A stretch of 15,749 nt of DNA from CAZAPZ01 sp964487285 (GTDB lineage Bacteria > Campylobacterota_A > Desulfurellia > JAADFJ01): NCBI GenBank assembly GCA_964487285.1, contig CAZAPZ010000032.1, positions 1-15,749 of the forward strand, written 5' to 3'. This document shows positions 1 to 7,580 of this stretch, in pieces (within the stretch, counting starts at the first letter, position 1; each line of letters begins with the position of its first letter). The position numbers and the translations under genes are program-made. The notes beneath the pieces were generated by a model. That model saw nothing but the letters and a program-made list of their open reading frames with translations. It had not been told where the DNA came from and ran no database searches.

Positions 1-454
1 TTGAAACAAGGCTTGACAGATTGTCGTTATCGCCGAAGCATAGCTCGTCAACGACAACTGTATCATTTTCATTTACCACAGGTAAAACCTTCATTTTAAT
101 TAGATTCAAGAGAGTGTTTTTTGCGTTTAAGTATCGTCTTCTATTTGATAGATCGTCTCGACTTAAAAGTATTTGCGCACTGTTAATACCGTTATTTTTA
201 AGCAACAGTTGATAATGGGCTATTAGATATGGCTGGCCAACCGCAGAAAGAACTTGTTTACGTTGTATATTCGGCTGCATCTCAAGACCGAGAACGCTTG
301 CTCCTGTTGCTATGGCGCCTGATGAGACAACTACGACATCATTACTTTTTTCTATATTGCTTATTTGATTAACGATTTTTTCAAGTCTGTCATCCGATAC
401 TTTACCATCGTCGTTGACCAATACGGAACTTCCGATCTTTATTACGATACGCAT
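1..454 (-). CDS. proB: Glutamate 5-kinase, N-terminal part (runs off the left edge)
   Basis: This is the first enzyme of proline synthesis, phosphorylating glutamate to glutamyl-5-phosphate in the cytoplasm. About 151 codons are visible, from an ATG at 454 to the window edge with no stop. The reading shows the amino-acid-kinase fold signatures: MRIVIKIGSS at the start, VVVSSGAIATGASVLG in the first 60 residues, SAVGQPYLIAHYQ, SRDDLSNRRRYLNA, then PVVNENDTVV and FGDNDNLSSLV. The last two are the substrate and nucleotide regions characteristic of ProB. It lies downstream of rplU-rpmA-obgE, the order found in many bacteria. A 122-base A-rich spacer separates it from obgE, so it may be in the same transcript with its own weak ribosome site. 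The C-terminal part, including any PUA domain, lies outside the window. Confidence 0.93.
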   Translation of the reverse strand, partial: MRIVIKIGSSVLVNDDGKVSDDRLEKIVNQISNIEKSNDVVVVSSGAIATGASVLGLEMQPNIQRKQVLSAVGQPYLIAHYQLLLKNNGINSAQILLSRDDLSNRRRYLNAKNTLLNLIKMKVLPVVNENDTVVVDELCFGDNDNLSSLVS

Positions 455-576
455 TTTAAAATGAGTACCTGTTATTTGCCAAACAAAAGATATGCTGCAT
501 GTGTTTTGTTTTTGTTTTTATTTTTTTCATATTTTTTTCTATCTAATCTAACACTTAGCGTTCTTTTATCGCTTTT

Positions 577-1527
577 TCACACAACCGTAATAATATGTTT
601 TATAAGTTTGTCTATACCTATTGAGCAGATTGCGGAAATTGGAAATACAGGATCGTCAAATTGTTTTAAAAATTGATTATAATCACTAAACAGGTCAATC
701 TTATTTAGGGCAATAATCCGACGCTTTTTTGTAAGGTTCCTGCCATAGCTTTTTAGTTCTTTCATTAAGATAGCGTATTGTTCTACCGGATTATCCGATG
801 CATCAAGCATAACAAGAAGCATTTTTGAGCGTTCAACATGTGAGAGGAATGTGAGCCCTAGACCTCTGCCGCTGCTAGCTCCGTTAACAATTCCCGGTAT
901 ATCGACAAAAATGATCTCTTTATCATAGATATTAAGCATGCCGAGATGAGGATTTATTGTGGTAAAAGGATAATTGGAAATTTCCGGTTTGGACTCACTT
1001 ATCTTTCTTATAAATGTAGATTTTCCCACATTTGGAAAGCCTAAAATCCCAACATCGCCAATTAGTTTAACTTGAAGCGTTATAGTTTTAGTAGTGCCCG
1101 GCACACCCGCTTGGCATTTCCTCGGCACTCTATTCGATGCTGTTGCGAAACTCGAATTTCCCAATCCGCCTTTTCCGCCCTCACATATTACATAACTTCC
1201 GTTTTTATATAGATCATATATTGGAGTATTTATATCATCTAAAATTATAGTCCCGGGAGGTACTTTGAGCCTTAGATCCTTTCCATTTTTGCCGGTACAA
1301 TTGCCGGAGCTGCCGTCAAAACCGTTTTCAGCTTTAAAAACCTTTCTTGACTTAAAGTATCGCAAAAGATGAGTATTGGTGTCAGCCTCAATTATTACCG
1401 ACCCTCCTTTTCCTCCTTTTCCTCCGTCAGGTCCGCCCCTAGGTATAAACTTTTCATGTCTGAAACTTACTATACCATGTCCGCCATGACCGGAAGTTAC
1501 TGTGACTCTTACACGGTCTATGAACAT
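577..1527 (-). CDS. obgE: Obg-family GTPase
   Basis: Obg is a ribosome-associated GTPase acting in large-subunit maturation and stress signalling. The 316-residue protein has the glycine-rich Obg fold over about residues 1-158 (GHGGHG, PRGGPDGGKGGKGGSV, CEGGKGGLGN). The GTPase domain follows: P-loop GFPNVGKST at 163-171, switch YPFTTINPHLG at 186-196, DIPG at 209-212, NKID at 275-278 and SAI at 298-300. It ends right after the G domain, so the variable C-terminal OCT domain of longer homologues is absent. Its ATG at 1527 directly abuts the rpmA stop codon, so translational coupling is likely. Identity is firm from sequence and from the rplU-rpmA-obg order. Confidence 0.97.
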   Translation of the reverse strand: MFIDRVRVTVTSGHGGHGIVSFRHEKFIPRGGPDGGKGGKGGSVIIEADTNTHLLRYFKSRKVFKAENGFDGSSGNCTGKNGKDLRLKVPPGTIILDDINTPIYDLYKNGSYVICEGGKGGLGNSSFATASNRVPRKCQAGVPGTTKTITLQVKLIGDVGILGFPNVGKSTFIRKISESKPEISNYPFTTINPHLGMLNIYDKEIIFVDIPGIVNGASSGRGLGLTFLSHVERSKMLLVMLDASDNPVEQYAILMKELKSYGRNLTKKRRIIALNKIDLFSDYNQFLKQFDDPVFPISAICSIGIDKLIKHIITVV

Positions 1528-1779
1528 CTATGCGGCATAGATAGAGACCCTCTTCCTGCCATTTTTTCTTTCGTATTTTACTTTTCCGGCAATTTTTGCA
1601 AACAGAGTATCGTCTCCGCCTTTACCAACATTTGTGCCAGGGTGAAATGGAGTGCCTCTCTGCCTAATCAAAATAGATCCTGCGGTTACGATCTGGCCGT
1701 CACCTACTTTAACACCGAGTCTTCTTCCTGCGCTGTCTCTTCCGTTTCGGCTGCTGCCCATACCTTTTTTATGAGCCAT
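1528..1779 (-). CDS. rpmA: 50S ribosomal protein L27
   Basis: L27 sits at the peptidyl-transferase centre, its N-terminal tail helping to place tRNA. The 83-residue protein starts MAHKKGMGSSRNGRDSAGRR, the nearly invariant L27 N-terminus, followed by QIVTAGSILIRQRGTPFHPG. There is no extra N-terminal leader of the kind cleaved in Firmicutes. The ATG at 1779 is one base past the rplU stop, and its ribosome site (AGGAG) lies inside the end of rplU, so the two are translationally coupled. Length and sequence are normal for the family. Confidence 0.98.
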   Translation of the reverse strand: MAHKKGMGSSRNGRDSAGRRLGVKVGDGQIVTAGSILIRQRGTPFHPGTNVGKGGDDTLFAKIAGKVKYERKNGRKRVSIYAA

Positions 1780-1780
1780 G

Positions 1781-2080
1781 TTATTCTCCTTTATCTATAG
1801 TTGATATCATAACTTCGGTTAGACTTTGTCTATGTCCCTGTTTTCTTTTGTATCCTTTTCTTCTTCTCTTTTTAAAAACAATAATCTTCTTATCTCTAAA
1901 TTGAGATTTAATCCGACCTTTAACAGTAGCATTTTCATTGGCTTCTTTACCATCAATTAAAAGTACATTGAAATTAACTTCGCTGTCAATATCACCGTCA
2001 ATTTTTTCTATCTTTAATAATTGATTAGGCTTTACAATATATTGCTTGCCGCCTGTTTCTATTATTGCATAATTGTCCAC
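1781..2080 (-). CDS. rplU: 50S ribosomal protein L21
   Basis: L21 is a 23S-rRNA-binding protein of the large subunit. The 99-residue product begins MDNYAIIETGGKQYIVKP and carries the basic KKRRRKGYKRKQGHRQ stretch near residues 70-85, both hallmarks of L21. The start is GTG at 2080: AAGGAG lies about six bases upstream (around 2088-2093), and no in-frame ATG is near. It is the first gene of the L21-L27-Obg cluster, with a sigma70-like promoter just upstream at 2112-2140. It is followed by rpmA after a single base. Confidence 0.97.
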   Translation of the reverse strand: MDNYAIIETGGKQYIVKPNQLLKIEKIDGDIDSEVNFNVLLIDGKEANENATVKGRIKSQFRDKKIIVFKKRRRKGYKRKQGHRQSLTEVMISTIDKGE

Positions 2081-2111
2081 AATCTACTCCTTAATCTTTT
2101 ATAAAAAATTT

Positions 2112-2140
2112 ATACTAATAGCATAAACCCTTTTTGTCAA
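2112..2140 (-). promoter_or_regulatory. Sigma70-type promoter for rplU-rpmA-obgE
   Basis: On the minus strand a perfect TTGACA (2140-2135) is followed, after 17 bases, by TAGTAT (2117-2112), a 4/6 match to TATAAT. This would start transcription about 25 bases before the rplU GTG, leaving a short leader with the AAGGAG site. There is little room for the structured L21 autoregulatory leader known from some other bacteria. Seen directly in sequence; activity is inferred. Confidence 0.72.
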
Positions 2141-2215
2141 ATTTTATTTACAGATGCTCTTAAAGTAAAAAATATTTAAATAATTAATCTACCTTGCTAT
2201 TAGGCAGTCGCTCTC

Positions 2216-3130
2216 TTATTTCATATAATAGATTGCTTGATTAACCTCTTTTTTTGATCCTATATATATAGGAGATTTGTCACTAAAGTTTGTCGGTTCA
2301 ATATCAAGTATTCTAATTTTTCCATTATTGGCTGCACCACCGGCCTGTTCAATTATAAATGCCATAGGAAATAGCTCAAACAACAACCTTAACTTACCAC
2401 GAGAATCTTTTTTTAGTGCAGGATATGTAAATATACCGCCTCTTTTAGCAAGAATATTGTTGATATCCGCAGCAAATGCACCGCTATAACGCAGTTTATA
2501 TCCATTGTCTTCAAGATTATTTATAAAAAGTGTGTGCTTTGGCGTCCATTGATTACGCTTACCTCCGGGTGAATAGATATCGCCTGATGTGTTGAGCGAA
2601 ATATATTCATCTTTTAAAACATATTCATATGCATTATTAAGCTCAAGCATGTGGGTTCCGTTGCCAACCGTATAAACCATTGTCGATCTAGGTCCGTAAA
2701 GAAAATAGATGGCAGCGGATTGTTTTCTACCTTCCTGGAGTATTTGTTTTCCAGGCATTATGGAGACAATTGTTCCAATGGAAAGGTTTGTATCAATCAA
2801 CGATGAACCATCAAGGGGGTCATAGCTTATTGAATATGGGCCCATAGCATTGGCATGTGATGACATTATGCCATCAAGTTCTTCGGATGCCATATAGGAA
2901 ACCAATCCTGTGTGGTCAAGCCGCTCCGTTATGATCTGGTTGGATAGCACATCCAGCGCAAGCTGTTTTTCACCGTATAAATTGCTTGTTCCGGCATAGC
3001 CCATCTCGCCGGTTTTTATTGCATGCGACACATATTTTGATGTTTCAGCGAGTTCCAAAATCAGTTGTTGTAATTTCATATTAGCGCCGGATTCCCTAAG
3101 ATGTCTCATCAAATAAACTAATTTAGCCAA
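2216..3130 (-). CDS. fbp: Class I fructose-1,6-bisphosphatase
   Basis: It hydrolyses fructose-1,6-bisphosphate to fructose-6-phosphate, the committed step of gluconeogenesis. The 304-residue protein has the class I signatures: the EE metal ligands in MASEELDG at 80-87, DPLDGSS at 104-110 (metal and phosphate site), the substrate region LRYSGAFAADIN at 213-224, and KLRLLFELFPMAFIIEQAGG at 246-265, whose Glu252 is the usual metal ligand. The start is read as TTG at 3130 because GGGAGGGAAG lies immediately upstream. The next in-frame ATG (residue 8) has no ribosome site, and the HLRESGA N-terminus matches this branch of the family. It lies in one run with the mutase gene and ends 136 bases before rplU, which has its own promoter. 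Confidence 0.95.
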   Translation of the reverse strand: MAKLVYLMRHLRESGANMKLQQLILELAETSKYVSHAIKTGEMGYAGTSNLYGEKQLALDVLSNQIITERLDHTGLVSYMASEELDGIMSSHANAMGPYSISYDPLDGSSLIDTNLSIGTIVSIMPGKQILQEGRKQSAAIYFLYGPRSTMVYTVGNGTHMLELNNAYEYVLKDEYISLNTSGDIYSPGGKRNQWTPKHTLFINNLEDNGYKLRYSGAFAADINNILAKRGGIFTYPALKKDSRGKLRLLFELFPMAFIIEQAGGAANNGKIRILDIEPTNFSDKSPIYIGSKKEVNQAIYYMK

Positions 3131-3143
3131 CTTCCCTCCCTAA

Positions 3144-3397
3144 TTATATTATTATATCCAGATTGCCTTTCTTTTTGCTCTTTTTTTGCTCCCCGGAGCT
3201 TTTTTCATTTCTAAATACCATTTCTTCAATTTCAGTTGTTTTTTCAGTTGTTGTAAGTTTCTTTTTTAGGTCTTTTTTAAGCATTTTACCGACAAGATCG
3301 GAAGCGATCTCCTGACCGGCATAACTCATCTGCTGTATTTTTTCCTGGCTGGATATGTTTTGAATCGTTATTTTAATATCTATAGGTGCTACCCCAT
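3144..3397 (-). CDS. Small lysine-rich hypothetical protein with apparent frame break near its start
   Basis: I do not recognise this family. From an ATG at 3329 the frame gives 61 residues, with a very lysine/glutamate-rich C-terminal half (KKDLKKKLTTTEKTTE, KKSKKKG). That ATG has no convincing ribosome site. The same frame is open upstream to about 3404 and reads GVAPIDIKITIQNISSQEKI, which looks like genuine coding sequence. An ATG at 3397-3395, preceded by GAGG with ideal spacing and three bases after the mutase stop, is in another frame and hits TAG two codons later. One more G in the GGGG run at 3395-3392 would join it to the open frame and give about 84 residues. So this may be a frameshifted gene, a sequencing error, or a real 61-residue protein. 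It sits between the mutase and fbp, 13 bases before fbp. Confidence 0.5.
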
Positions 3398-3399
3398 TT

Positions 3400-4560
3400 T
3401 TACCTCATAAACTCTTGCATCCATTTCCATCCCGGATCCATTATCCCGTTGCTTCTACTTGTAATTTCCCTTTCACTGAATTTGCAGCCGCTATCTTTAT
3501 TATCGTTACTGTCTAAAATTGCATACGGAACAGCATCATTCGTATGAGTTTTGATTTTGATAGGCGTAGCGTGGTCGGGTAGTACTGCAACTTTCCATTG
3601 CGGATAAGATTTAACCTCGTCCATAATAGGTGTAACTATTAAACGATCAAAATTTTCTATTGCTTTGATTTTTTGGTTAAGATCACCGGTATGGCCGGCT
3701 TCATCAGCAGCCTCATAATGAAAAAAAAGAAAATCGTCCTTTTTTAAGGAAGTTTTGGCTTTTTCAACTTTTCCCGTATAATTGGTATTAATGGTTCCAG
3801 TTGCACCTTTAATTCTCGGAGCATTTAGTCCGGCCAGTCTGCCTATACCTCTAATTAAATCAACAGCGCTAATAACTGTTCCGCCGACACCGAATCGTTT
3901 CTTAAAATTTTCCAGTTGAGGTTTTGTGCCGCCTCCCCATATCCATATATCCGTGGCTTTTGTGCTTTTATCTTCGCCTATTATGTTTTTAGCTTTTGCC
4001 ATAATTTGCATAAGAAAATCGGAGCCGTCTCCTTTTGGTAAAAAAGGTTTGAAATGTTTGTCTGTAATATTGTGAGGAGGAACACAATTAACCAGTTTGC
4101 CGTTGTGCCACACTATGATATTTCTATAACTGACGCTGTGATGAATTTCTATATCGGGTTCGTCGAGTCTGTTATTTAATTTCTTTGCAAGTTTATCGGC
4201 GGCAATATCATCTATGTGTCCGGCTGAATAATCTTTCATTATTTCGTCATTTAGTTCTACAAAATTACATCGATATGCGGTATCTGTTGTTTTTAGCTGT
4301 ATGCCGGATCCGGTTCCTGCAGCTTCTAAAGGGGCTCGGCCGGTATAAAATTGCCTCGTGTCATATCCGAATATCGTGAGATTGGCTACATCGGATCCGG
4401 GTTCAAAGCCATTTGCCACTGTTTGGATCATTCCAACTTTTCCATGTGATGCGATGCTGTCTAACATTGGAGTATTTGCGTACTGAAGCGGAGTTATGCC
4501 GCCTAACTCTTTGATAGGCAAATCAGCCATACCGTCGCCGAGAAATATTATATACTTCAT
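3400..4560 (-). CDS. apgM: Cofactor-independent phosphoglycerate mutase, archaeal (ApgM) type
   Basis: It belongs to the alkaline-phosphatase superfamily enzymes that interconvert 3- and 2-phosphoglycerate without 2,3-bisphosphoglycerate. Some close relatives are annotated as proposed homoserine kinases, so that alternative stays open. The 386 residues show the metal-binding FLGDGMADLP at 6-15 (Asp9), the nucleophile region EPGSDVANLT with Ser56, DEAGHTGD at 286-293 and LPDHATP at 327-333, with His339 as a further metal ligand. The ATG at 4560 is chosen because AAGGA lies seven bases upstream and the protein then begins MKYIIFLGDG as in the family. The 30-codon open frame further upstream runs across the tRNA gene and is not real. 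It lies 45 bases after tRNA-Arg, with no separate promoter obvious. Confidence 0.93.
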   Translation of the reverse strand: MKYIIFLGDGMADLPIKELGGITPLQYANTPMLDSIASHGKVGMIQTVANGFEPGSDVANLTIFGYDTRQFYTGRAPLEAAGTGSGIQLKTTDTAYRCNFVELNDEIMKDYSAGHIDDIAADKLAKKLNNRLDEPDIEIHHSVSYRNIIVWHNGKLVNCVPPHNITDKHFKPFLPKGDGSDFLMQIMAKAKNIIGEDKSTKATDIWIWGGGTKPQLENFKKRFGVGGTVISAVDLIRGIGRLAGLNAPRIKGATGTINTNYTGKVEKAKTSLKKDDFLFFHYEAADEAGHTGDLNQKIKAIENFDRLIVTPIMDEVKSYPQWKVAVLPDHATPIKIKTHTNDAVPYAILDSNDNKDSGCKFSEREITSRSNGIMDPGWKWMQEFMR

Positions 4561-4605
4561 TTTTATATCCTTAACCATTACATTCAAAGAAATTCTGCAA
4601 CTTGT

Positions 4606-4682
4606 TGGTGCGCCCAGGAGGATTCGAACCTCTGGCCTCCAGTTCCGCAAACTGATGCTCTATCCAGCTGAGCTATGGGCGC
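4606..4682 (-). tRNA. tRNA-Arg, anticodon GCG
   Basis: The minus strand folds into a complete 77-base cloverleaf. The acceptor stem is GCGCCCA/TGGGCGC, the D arm GCTC...GAGC, and the anticodon stem TCAGT/ACTGG around loop TTGCGGA. The T arm contains GGTTCGAATCC, and the gene ends in an encoded ACCA. With U33 as the second loop base the anticodon is GCG, reading arginine codons CGC and CGU. Most bacteria use ACG, edited to ICG, for these codons, so this is noteworthy. A -35/-10 pair (TTGCAA, 17 bases, TAGAAT) lies directly upstream. Confidence 0.96.
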
Positions 4683-4692
4683 AATTAAAACT

Positions 4693-4721
4693 ATTCTATA
4701 TTAAGAACCGATCAATTGCAA
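4693..4721 (-). promoter_or_regulatory. Likely promoter of tRNA-Arg (and perhaps apgM)
   Basis: Minus-strand TTGCAA (4721-4716), a 17-base spacer and TAGAAT (4698-4693) place transcription start a few bases before the tRNA 5' end at 4682. Matches to consensus are 4/6 and 5/6. Because only 45 bases separate the tRNA from apgM, the transcript may continue into apgM after tRNA processing. Inferred from sequence only. Confidence 0.6.
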
Positions 4722-4741
4722 GTTTTTTCCGTATAGTAAAC

Positions 4742-4769
4742 TTGACAAGCATTCTATTATAACTATATT
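4742..4769 (+). promoter_or_regulatory. Promoter of the arsR-RND efflux operon
   Basis: A perfect TTGACA (4742-4747), a 16-base spacer and TATATT (4764-4769, 5/6 match) lie 31 bases before the arsR ATG. A strong ribosome site, GGGAGG, lies at 4789-4794. The promoter is back-to-back with the tRNA promoter. Confidence 0.75.
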
Positions 4770-4770
4770 A

Positions 4771-4780
4771 GCATATATGC
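4771..4780. promoter_or_regulatory. Palindrome at the transcription start, candidate ArsR operator
   Basis: GCATATATGC is a perfect 10-base palindrome one base after the -10 box, covering the expected transcription start of the efflux operon. ArsR/SmtB repressors bind inverted repeats at or near their own promoters, so this is the natural operator candidate. The dyad is short and flanking bases add no further symmetry, so confidence is limited. Confidence 0.45.
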
Positions 4781-4799
4781 GCGTAATAGGGAGGGTGCT

Positions 4800-5141
4800 A
4801 TGGAAGATAAGTTATTGGCAAAAAAGGTGGATATATTAAAGGCCGTATCGCAGTCAACAAGAATAAGGATATTAAATTTACTAAGAAATGGTGAGAAATG
4901 TATTTGTAAAATGGTTCCAGTATTAGGGGAAGAACAGGTAAATATATCAAAGCATCTTGCTATCCTAAGGCATGCCGGACTTGTAGAGTTTAGAAAGGAA
5001 GGTGTTAGTTCATATTACAAGGTTTCCCATAAAGAGGTATTTAAGATTATAGAACTTGCCGACATTATCCTAAAAAAAGAATTGACTAAGGCAGATGAGA
5101 TGATAAGGATGGGTATGCAAGATGAAAATCATGCTACGTGA
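4800..5141 (+). CDS. ArsR/SmtB-family transcriptional repressor
   Basis: A 113-residue winged-helix repressor expected to bind DNA as a dimer and to release it on binding a ligand, classically a metal or metalloid. The helix-turn-helix is clear (VNISKHLAILRHAGLVEFRK at about 47-66), followed by the beta-wing GVSSYYKV. Residues GEKCICKM carry Cys34 and Cys36 at the place of the ELCVCDL metal box of ArsR/CadC, so thiol-based sensing of As(III), Sb(III) or a soft metal is plausible. Its 3' end overlaps the TolC-like gene by 20 bases. Together with the palindrome at 4771-4780, this points to autoregulation of the whole efflux operon. The real inducer cannot be read from sequence. Confidence 0.9.
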   Translation: MEDKLLAKKVDILKAVSQSTRIRILNLLRNGEKCICKMVPVLGEEQVNISKHLAILRHAGLVEFRKEGVSSYYKVSHKEVFKIIELADIILKKELTKADEMIRMGMQDENHAT

Positions 5142-6438
5142 TATAACTATCATAGTAGTTGCTATGCTATTATCCTCTTCTGCATTGGCTTACGACACAA
5201 AGCCCTTAACACTAAATAACGCTATAAAAATAGCGTTAAAAAATAGTCCGATTATCAAATCTTCAGAGTTTGACTTGAGGGCATCCAAAGCTTCACTTGG
5301 AGCTGCAAAAGGTCTGAGATTTCCTAAGATTGATCTCAGGGCATCATATACGAGATTCAATCGGAGCACTCCTTATATAGCGGCTCAAAGCAAACGAATT
5401 CCCGGGTTATTCAGTAACCAGGTTTATTCTTGGAATTTATCTTCTGAAATACCGATTTACGAAGGTGGAAAATTGAGTGATCAAGTAAACATTGCTAAAA
5501 TCCAAATGTCTGCGATGAGATTAAAGGTGAGATTTACCCGTAATGATCTTATCGCAAATGTTACAAACAGCTTCAATAAAATCCTTCAACTACAGCAGTT
5601 GAGAAAGGCACGGGCAGACTCGGTGAAATCCTTTCAGAATCAGCGAGATAATACCGGTATGCTTGTTAAAGTAGGAAGAGTTGCCAAAGTTGACCTTTTG
5701 CGTAGCAATGTTCTTCTGGCATCTGAAAAAGAAAAGCTTATCAATGCAGGAGAGGCTATCGAAAGGGCAAGAAATACGCTCGCTTTTTTTATGGATGTTG
5801 ATAGAGGAACGATTGATAATATCAAAGGAATGCTAAACGGTTCGTCTGAAATAAACATAAGCGGCATAGAGACCCGAATAAATAAAAGGCCTGCCGTACT
5901 ATATTTAATGCAGAAAGTAAGACAGGCAAAAAAGAGAGTATATCTTGCCAAAGATAGGAGATATCCGAAATTATCTTTAGTTGCCGGATATGGAAGCCGT
6001 GCAGGAAGCGGACTTGAAAATAATCGGGAACTGTGGCAGGCAGGCGTTGTTGCATCAATAAATATATTCAGCGGAGGAGTGATATCATCAGATATAATGA
6101 AGCAGAAGGCTTTATATAGAAAAGCCGAAGAGGTTTTGAGAGTTGAAAAATTAACCGATAAACTCGCTGCGTATAATGCCGTATCGCTATTTAATCAAGC
6201 AGCTTCAAAGCTTAATGTTGCTAAAACAGCTCTTAAACAAGCTGCAGAAAGTCTTAGAATAGAAAATCTAAAATACAAAACAGGTGCAGGCACAATTACA
6301 GATGTTCTCATGGCTCAATCCGCACTAAGTGATGCTCAGGCAAATGTTTTTCAAGCTCTTTTCGACAAAAGTGCTGCTGCAACCAATTTTAGGCTGGCAA
6401 CAGGTACATTAAAGGGATTTAAAGGAGATGAACAGTGA
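5122..6438 (+). CDS. TolC-family outer-membrane efflux channel
   Basis: The 438-residue protein is the outer-membrane exit duct of the tripartite pump. It begins with a Sec signal peptide (hydrophobic stretch ending SSSALA, cleavage expected near residue 23). The outer-membrane efflux protein repeat follows twice: LTLNNAIKIALKNSP opens the first copy, and the second half contains LSLVAGYGSR, ASINIFSGGVISSDI and, near the end, LKYKTGAGTITDVLMAQSAL, the usual TolC-family C-terminal motif. Long alanine/lysine-rich helices are as expected for the periplasmic tunnel. No lipobox cysteine follows the signal. Start is ATG at 5122, with a second ATG three codons on that is almost as good; AAGGATGGG lies upstream. 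It overlaps arsR by 20 bases and the adaptor by 4. Confidence 0.93.
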   Translation: MKIMLRDITIIVVAMLLSSSALAYDTKPLTLNNAIKIALKNSPIIKSSEFDLRASKASLGAAKGLRFPKIDLRASYTRFNRSTPYIAAQSKRIPGLFSNQVYSWNLSSEIPIYEGGKLSDQVNIAKIQMSAMRLKVRFTRNDLIANVTNSFNKILQLQQLRKARADSVKSFQNQRDNTGMLVKVGRVAKVDLLRSNVLLASEKEKLINAGEAIERARNTLAFFMDVDRGTIDNIKGMLNGSSEINISGIETRINKRPAVLYLMQKVRQAKKRVYLAKDRRYPKLSLVAGYGSRAGSGLENNRELWQAGVVASINIFSGGVISSDIMKQKALYRKAEEVLRVEKLTDKLAAYNAVSLFNQAASKLNVAKTALKQAAESLRIENLKYKTGAGTITDVLMAQSALSDAQANVFQALFDKSAAATNFRLATGTLKGFKGDEQ

Positions 6439-7580
6439 TTAAAAAAGTTATAACTATATTGGTGATAATTCTACTTGCTGTCGGAGCGGTGCTGGTTGTT
6501 AAACATAGAAAACAGGTCATATCGAAAACTCCGCATGATATGGCTTACCCGATACCGGTTACCGTGTATAAGGCAAAACATGGTGAACTTATAAAATTCG
6601 TGCATTATCTCGGTACGGTTAAACCTATAAATTATGCCGATATATCATCAAGGGTTCTATCTTCGATTTTGTCTGTAAATGTTAGAGAAGGCGATTATGT
6701 TAAAAAAGGGGAGCTGCTGATAAGTTTAGATGCATCATCGATAGATGAATTACTCTCATCAAGCAAGCTGCAGATAATGGCTCAAGAAGATGAACTCTTA
6801 GGAGCAAAAGGACGATATGAAGCCCAGAATGCAATCTATCAAAGAGATAAAATATTATTTAATGCAGGGGCAATTTCAAAGGAGAAATTTCAATTGTCAA
6901 AAGCTTCAAAAGATACTGCTAAATCTTCGCTTGAGAACTTAAAAGCGCGTATTTTATCACAAAAAAAATCGTATTCTTCACTAAAAGCTCGAAGAGATTA
7001 TACTAAAATTTATTCTCCTATGAATGGAGTCATAGCAGCAAGGCTTGAAGAGCCTGGCGAGATGGCGGCACAGGGCAAAGTAATTCTTAAAATTGAAGGA
7101 ACGCATGCTTTCAAGATCTTGGCAAAAATTCCTCAGAATGAAATCTCATCTATGAGAGCGGGTGAAAAGGCGGTCTTGAAAGACGGAAATAAAAAAATAA
7201 ATGCTGCTATAGGAAGGATTTATCCCGCTGTTAGCGACAATACACTGGGAACTATTGAGATAGATACCAAAAATCGTCCGTTTAACATTCCATCCGGCGG
7301 TGTAGTCGATGTCGAAGTAAAGGTGTCGGATATGAAAGGAACGATTGTTCCGATAAATAGTATATTAGAAAATCCGTCAAGCAATTTTGTATTTGCTGTA
7401 AATGATGGAAGAATTAGAATTATTCCTATTAAAATAATAGGAATAAATGATCGCTTCGCAGCTATTAAGGGCATAAAATCCGGCCAAGAGGTTGTTGTCG
7501 GCTATGAAGGGCTGTTTTTAAGACTTCACAATGGGCAACGCGTGCATGGAAGCATAGAGAATAACAATGACAATAGTTGA
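6435..7580 (+). CDS. RND periplasmic adaptor (membrane-fusion protein)
   Basis: The 381-residue adaptor links the inner-membrane RND pump to the TolC-like channel. A single N-terminal membrane anchor spans about residues 4-22, with no lipoprotein cysteine. The barrel-sandwich (lipoyl-like) half-motif VREGDYVKKGELLISLD lies at 83-99, an alpha-helical hairpin at about 103-187 and the second half-motif YSPMNGVIAARLEEPGEM at 193-210. The beta-barrel domain (KIPQNEISSMRAGEKA) and a membrane-proximal domain ending in GQEVVVGYEGL follow. The start is GTG at 6435, four bases overlapping the previous stop (GTGA), with AAAGGAG upstream. Its end overlaps the pump gene by 14 bases. The family is secure; substrate is not determined by the adaptor. 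Confidence 0.93.
   Translation: MIKKVITILVIILLAVGAVLVVKHRKQVISKTPHDMAYPIPVTVYKAKHGELIKFVHYLGTVKPINYADISSRVLSSILSVNVREGDYVKKGELLISLDASSIDELLSSSKLQIMAQEDELLGAKGRYEAQNAIYQRDKILFNAGAISKEKFQLSKASKDTAKSSLENLKARILSQKKSYSSLKARRDYTKIYSPMNGVIAARLEEPGEMAAQGKVILKIEGTHAFKILAKIPQNEISSMRAGEKAVLKDGNKKINAAIGRIYPAVSDNTLGTIEIDTKNRPFNIPSGGVVDVEVKVSDMKGTIVPINSILENPSSNFVFAVNDGRIRIIPIKIIGINDRFAAIKGIKSGQEVVVGYEGLFLRLHNGQRVHGSIENNNDNS

Noticed and set aside
456..530. A 24-residue frame upstream of proB that could be a leader peptide
   Set aside because: It has no proline codons, an A-rich composition and no clear ribosome site, so there is no support for attenuation by proline.
4561..4650. Thirty-codon N-terminal extension of the phosphoglycerate mutase frame beginning MRNWRPEVRILLGAP
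   Set aside because: It is a translation of the tRNA-Arg gene on the same strand; the familiar WRPEVRILLGAP string comes from tRNA sequence. The real start at 4560 has AAGGA and matches the family.
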